49,781 bases of DNA from contig JAHDWP010000024.1 in assembly GCA_023382715.1 (NCBI GenBank), positions 1-49,781 of the forward strand. Direction: 5' to 3'. Below are positions 48,835 through 49,781 of this stretch, one piece after another. The stretch is from Anaerolineae bacterium. Lineage in GTDB: Bacteria > Chloroflexota > Anaerolineae > Aggregatilineales > Aggregatilineaceae. Each line of letters opens with the position of its first letter. The stretch's first letter is position 1. The position numbers were made by a program, and so were the translations under genes. Under the pieces are notes generated by a model. It did not search any database. It was not told the DNA's origin and worked only from the letters and a program-made list of their open reading frames with translations.

Positions 48835-49725
48835 ATGAGTCGTCGTCTCGTGGCGATGCTGCTGGTTATTACCGTGATTCTGCTGGCTGCCGTGCCAGCA
48901 GGCGTTTCCGCAGGCGGATCGATCGGCCCGCGCGCCATGCTGTACGCTTACTACGGCCTGATCAACGCGCGCAACTACTGGCCGGCGTACCAGCAATGGG
49001 TCAGCCCGCCGCAGACCTACGCGCAGTTCGTCGCCGGCTATGGCGATACCGCATCGGTGACGGCATATTTTGGCGGATTCCAGCCGGGCGCGATCACGGC
49101 CATTGAAGGGCGTGTGCCGGGCGTGCTGATCGGCTACCGCACCAACGGCGCGGTCGTCGCCTTCAGCGGATGCTACAGCGTGCGCTACAACCCGGCGGCG
49201 TCCGGCATGGCCCAATGGCTGATCACGGGCGCGAACTTCGAGCCGATGCCCGCCGTCCCGACCGACACGGCGACGATCTGGCAGCAGACGCTCGACAGGT
49301 GGTGCTATGGCGATCCGGGCTTCGCCGGATCGTACAGCAGCGTGCAGCAGATGCTCCTGGACTACATCGAAGCGGTCAATCGCGCCGACTACGGCGACGC
49401 TTACGCGCTGTGGGCCAATCCGCCGCAGACCTACGACCAGTTTGCGACGGGGTGGGCGGATACGACGGAGACCGTCCTGTTTTACGGGGCGTACCAGTAC
49501 AGCGGGGCCTATGGCGTGGGCGAGACCGGGCGCGTGCCGGTGGTGATGCTGGGCTATCACACCGACGGCAGCCTGGTCGCCTATCAGGGCTGCCTGGGGG
49601 TCAGTTACGACGCGACTCTGCTGCGCCGCTGGAGCCTGTGGCGGACGTACCTGCGCCCGCTGGCCTTCAGCACGACGCCGGACGCCTACGCCGTCTTCAA
49701 CGCGCTGGCCGCACCGTGCTACTGA
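48835..49725 (+). CDS. Secreted protein with two copies of a novel-looking domain
   Basis: 296 residues: signal peptide (about 1-25, MSRRLVAMLLVITVILL), then two related halves. Copy 1 (about 32-140) has YYGLINARNYWPAYQQWVSP and PPQTYAQFVAGYGDT; copy 2 (about 180-290) has YIEAVNRADYGDAYALWANP and PPQTYDQFATGWADT. Each copy also ends in a Gly-Tyr-x-Thr(Asp)-Gly-x-(L/V)VA motif followed by a Cys. I recognise no family; the plan recalls small ligand-binding NTF2-like folds but that is guesswork. ATG 48835 is preferred to GTG 48814. Confidence 0.78.
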   Translation: MSRRLVAMLLVITVILLAAVPAGVSAGGSIGPRAMLYAYYGLINARNYWPAYQQWVSPPQTYAQFVAGYGDTASVTAYFGGFQPGAITAIEGRVPGVLIGYRTNGAVVAFSGCYSVRYNPAASGMAQWLITGANFEPMPAVPTDTATIWQQTLDRWCYGDPGFAGSYSSVQQMLLDYIEAVNRADYGDAYALWANPPQTYDQFATGWADTTETVLFYGAYQYSGAYGVGETGRVPVVMLGYHTDGSLVAYQGCLGVSYDATLLRRWSLWRTYLRPLAFSTTPDAYAVFNALAAPCY

Positions 49726-49737
49726 GCTGGAAACCCC

Positions 49738-49781
49738 TCACCCCTGCACCCCTCTCCCTCACCGGGGCGAGGGGAAATCCT
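49738..49781. repeat. Start of another GC-rich palindrome at the window edge
   Basis: CCCCTCACCCCTGCACCCC followed by CTCACCGGGGCGAGGGG; the element is cut by the end of the window. Confidence 0.4.

Overview
The window is high-GC chromosomal DNA, about two thirds G+C, from a free-living bacterium. Gene content (mreBCD-mrdA, minCDE-rodA, a PHP-type DnaE, GluRS plus GlnRS, a B12-dependent acyl-CoA mutase), TTG/GTG starts and palindrome-rich intergenic DNA suggest a member of Chloroflexota, probably Anaerolineae-like. That placement is inference from reading the proteins; no search was run. I saw no rRNA, tRNA, CRISPR array, phage or transposase gene.

Layout. 0-9.1 kb (+): a Clp-type AAA+ protein with a degenerate first ATPase ring, a phosphomannomutase/phosphoglucomutase, then the rod-shape cluster mreB-mreC-mreD-mrdA. 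9.2-10.6 kb: a TPR protein and a small VOC-fold protein, divergent around a GAAC-N4-GTTC operator-like palindrome. 10.7-17.8 kb (-): an acyl-CoA mutase with isobutyryl-CoA-mutase residues, a methylmalonyl-CoA epimerase, a membrane-anchored barrel-like protein, an acyl-CoA dehydrogenase and an aldehyde dehydrogenase, which look like branched-chain or short-chain acyl-CoA catabolism. 18.1-22.3 kb: a HEAT-like/Yip1-like membrane protein, DegV, a URO-D-fold protein and a deoxyribonucleotidase. 22.7-28.9 kb: gltX, a small ORF interrupted by a repeat, a possible Vps62-like protein, glnS and a solitary Dam-type methylase. 29-32.5 kb (-): minC-minD-minE, an intrinsic terminator, then rodA on its own promoter. 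33-36 kb (+): a secreted propeller-like protein, an SDR and a two-domain VOC protein. 36-41 kb (-): dnaE carrying an intein. 41.1-49.8 kb: Nudix, a membrane protein next to an atypical M23 protein, a TPR-TM protein, mutM with a companion, an MBL hydrolase, an SRAP protein and a secreted protein built from two repeats.

The cell-shape and division genes form two blocks about 20 kb apart (mreBCD-mrdA and minCDE-rodA) that should act together in peptidoglycan elongation and division-site placement. Most transcription units start with a recognisable -10 of the TATAAT/TACAAT/TACACT type, sometimes with a 17-bp-spaced -35.

The most striking feature is the load of palindromic repeats. At least five families (called A-E here) fill nearly every gap over 300 bp, and several fold as multi-branched or cloverleaf structures. 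Three copies touch coding sequence: a composite D/E element is read in frame inside the DnaE intein, an A element lies just after the start of a small ORF at 24.3 kb, and a D element supplies the stop codon of the aldehyde dehydrogenase. This resembles Rickettsia palindromic elements and is the observation I would follow first.
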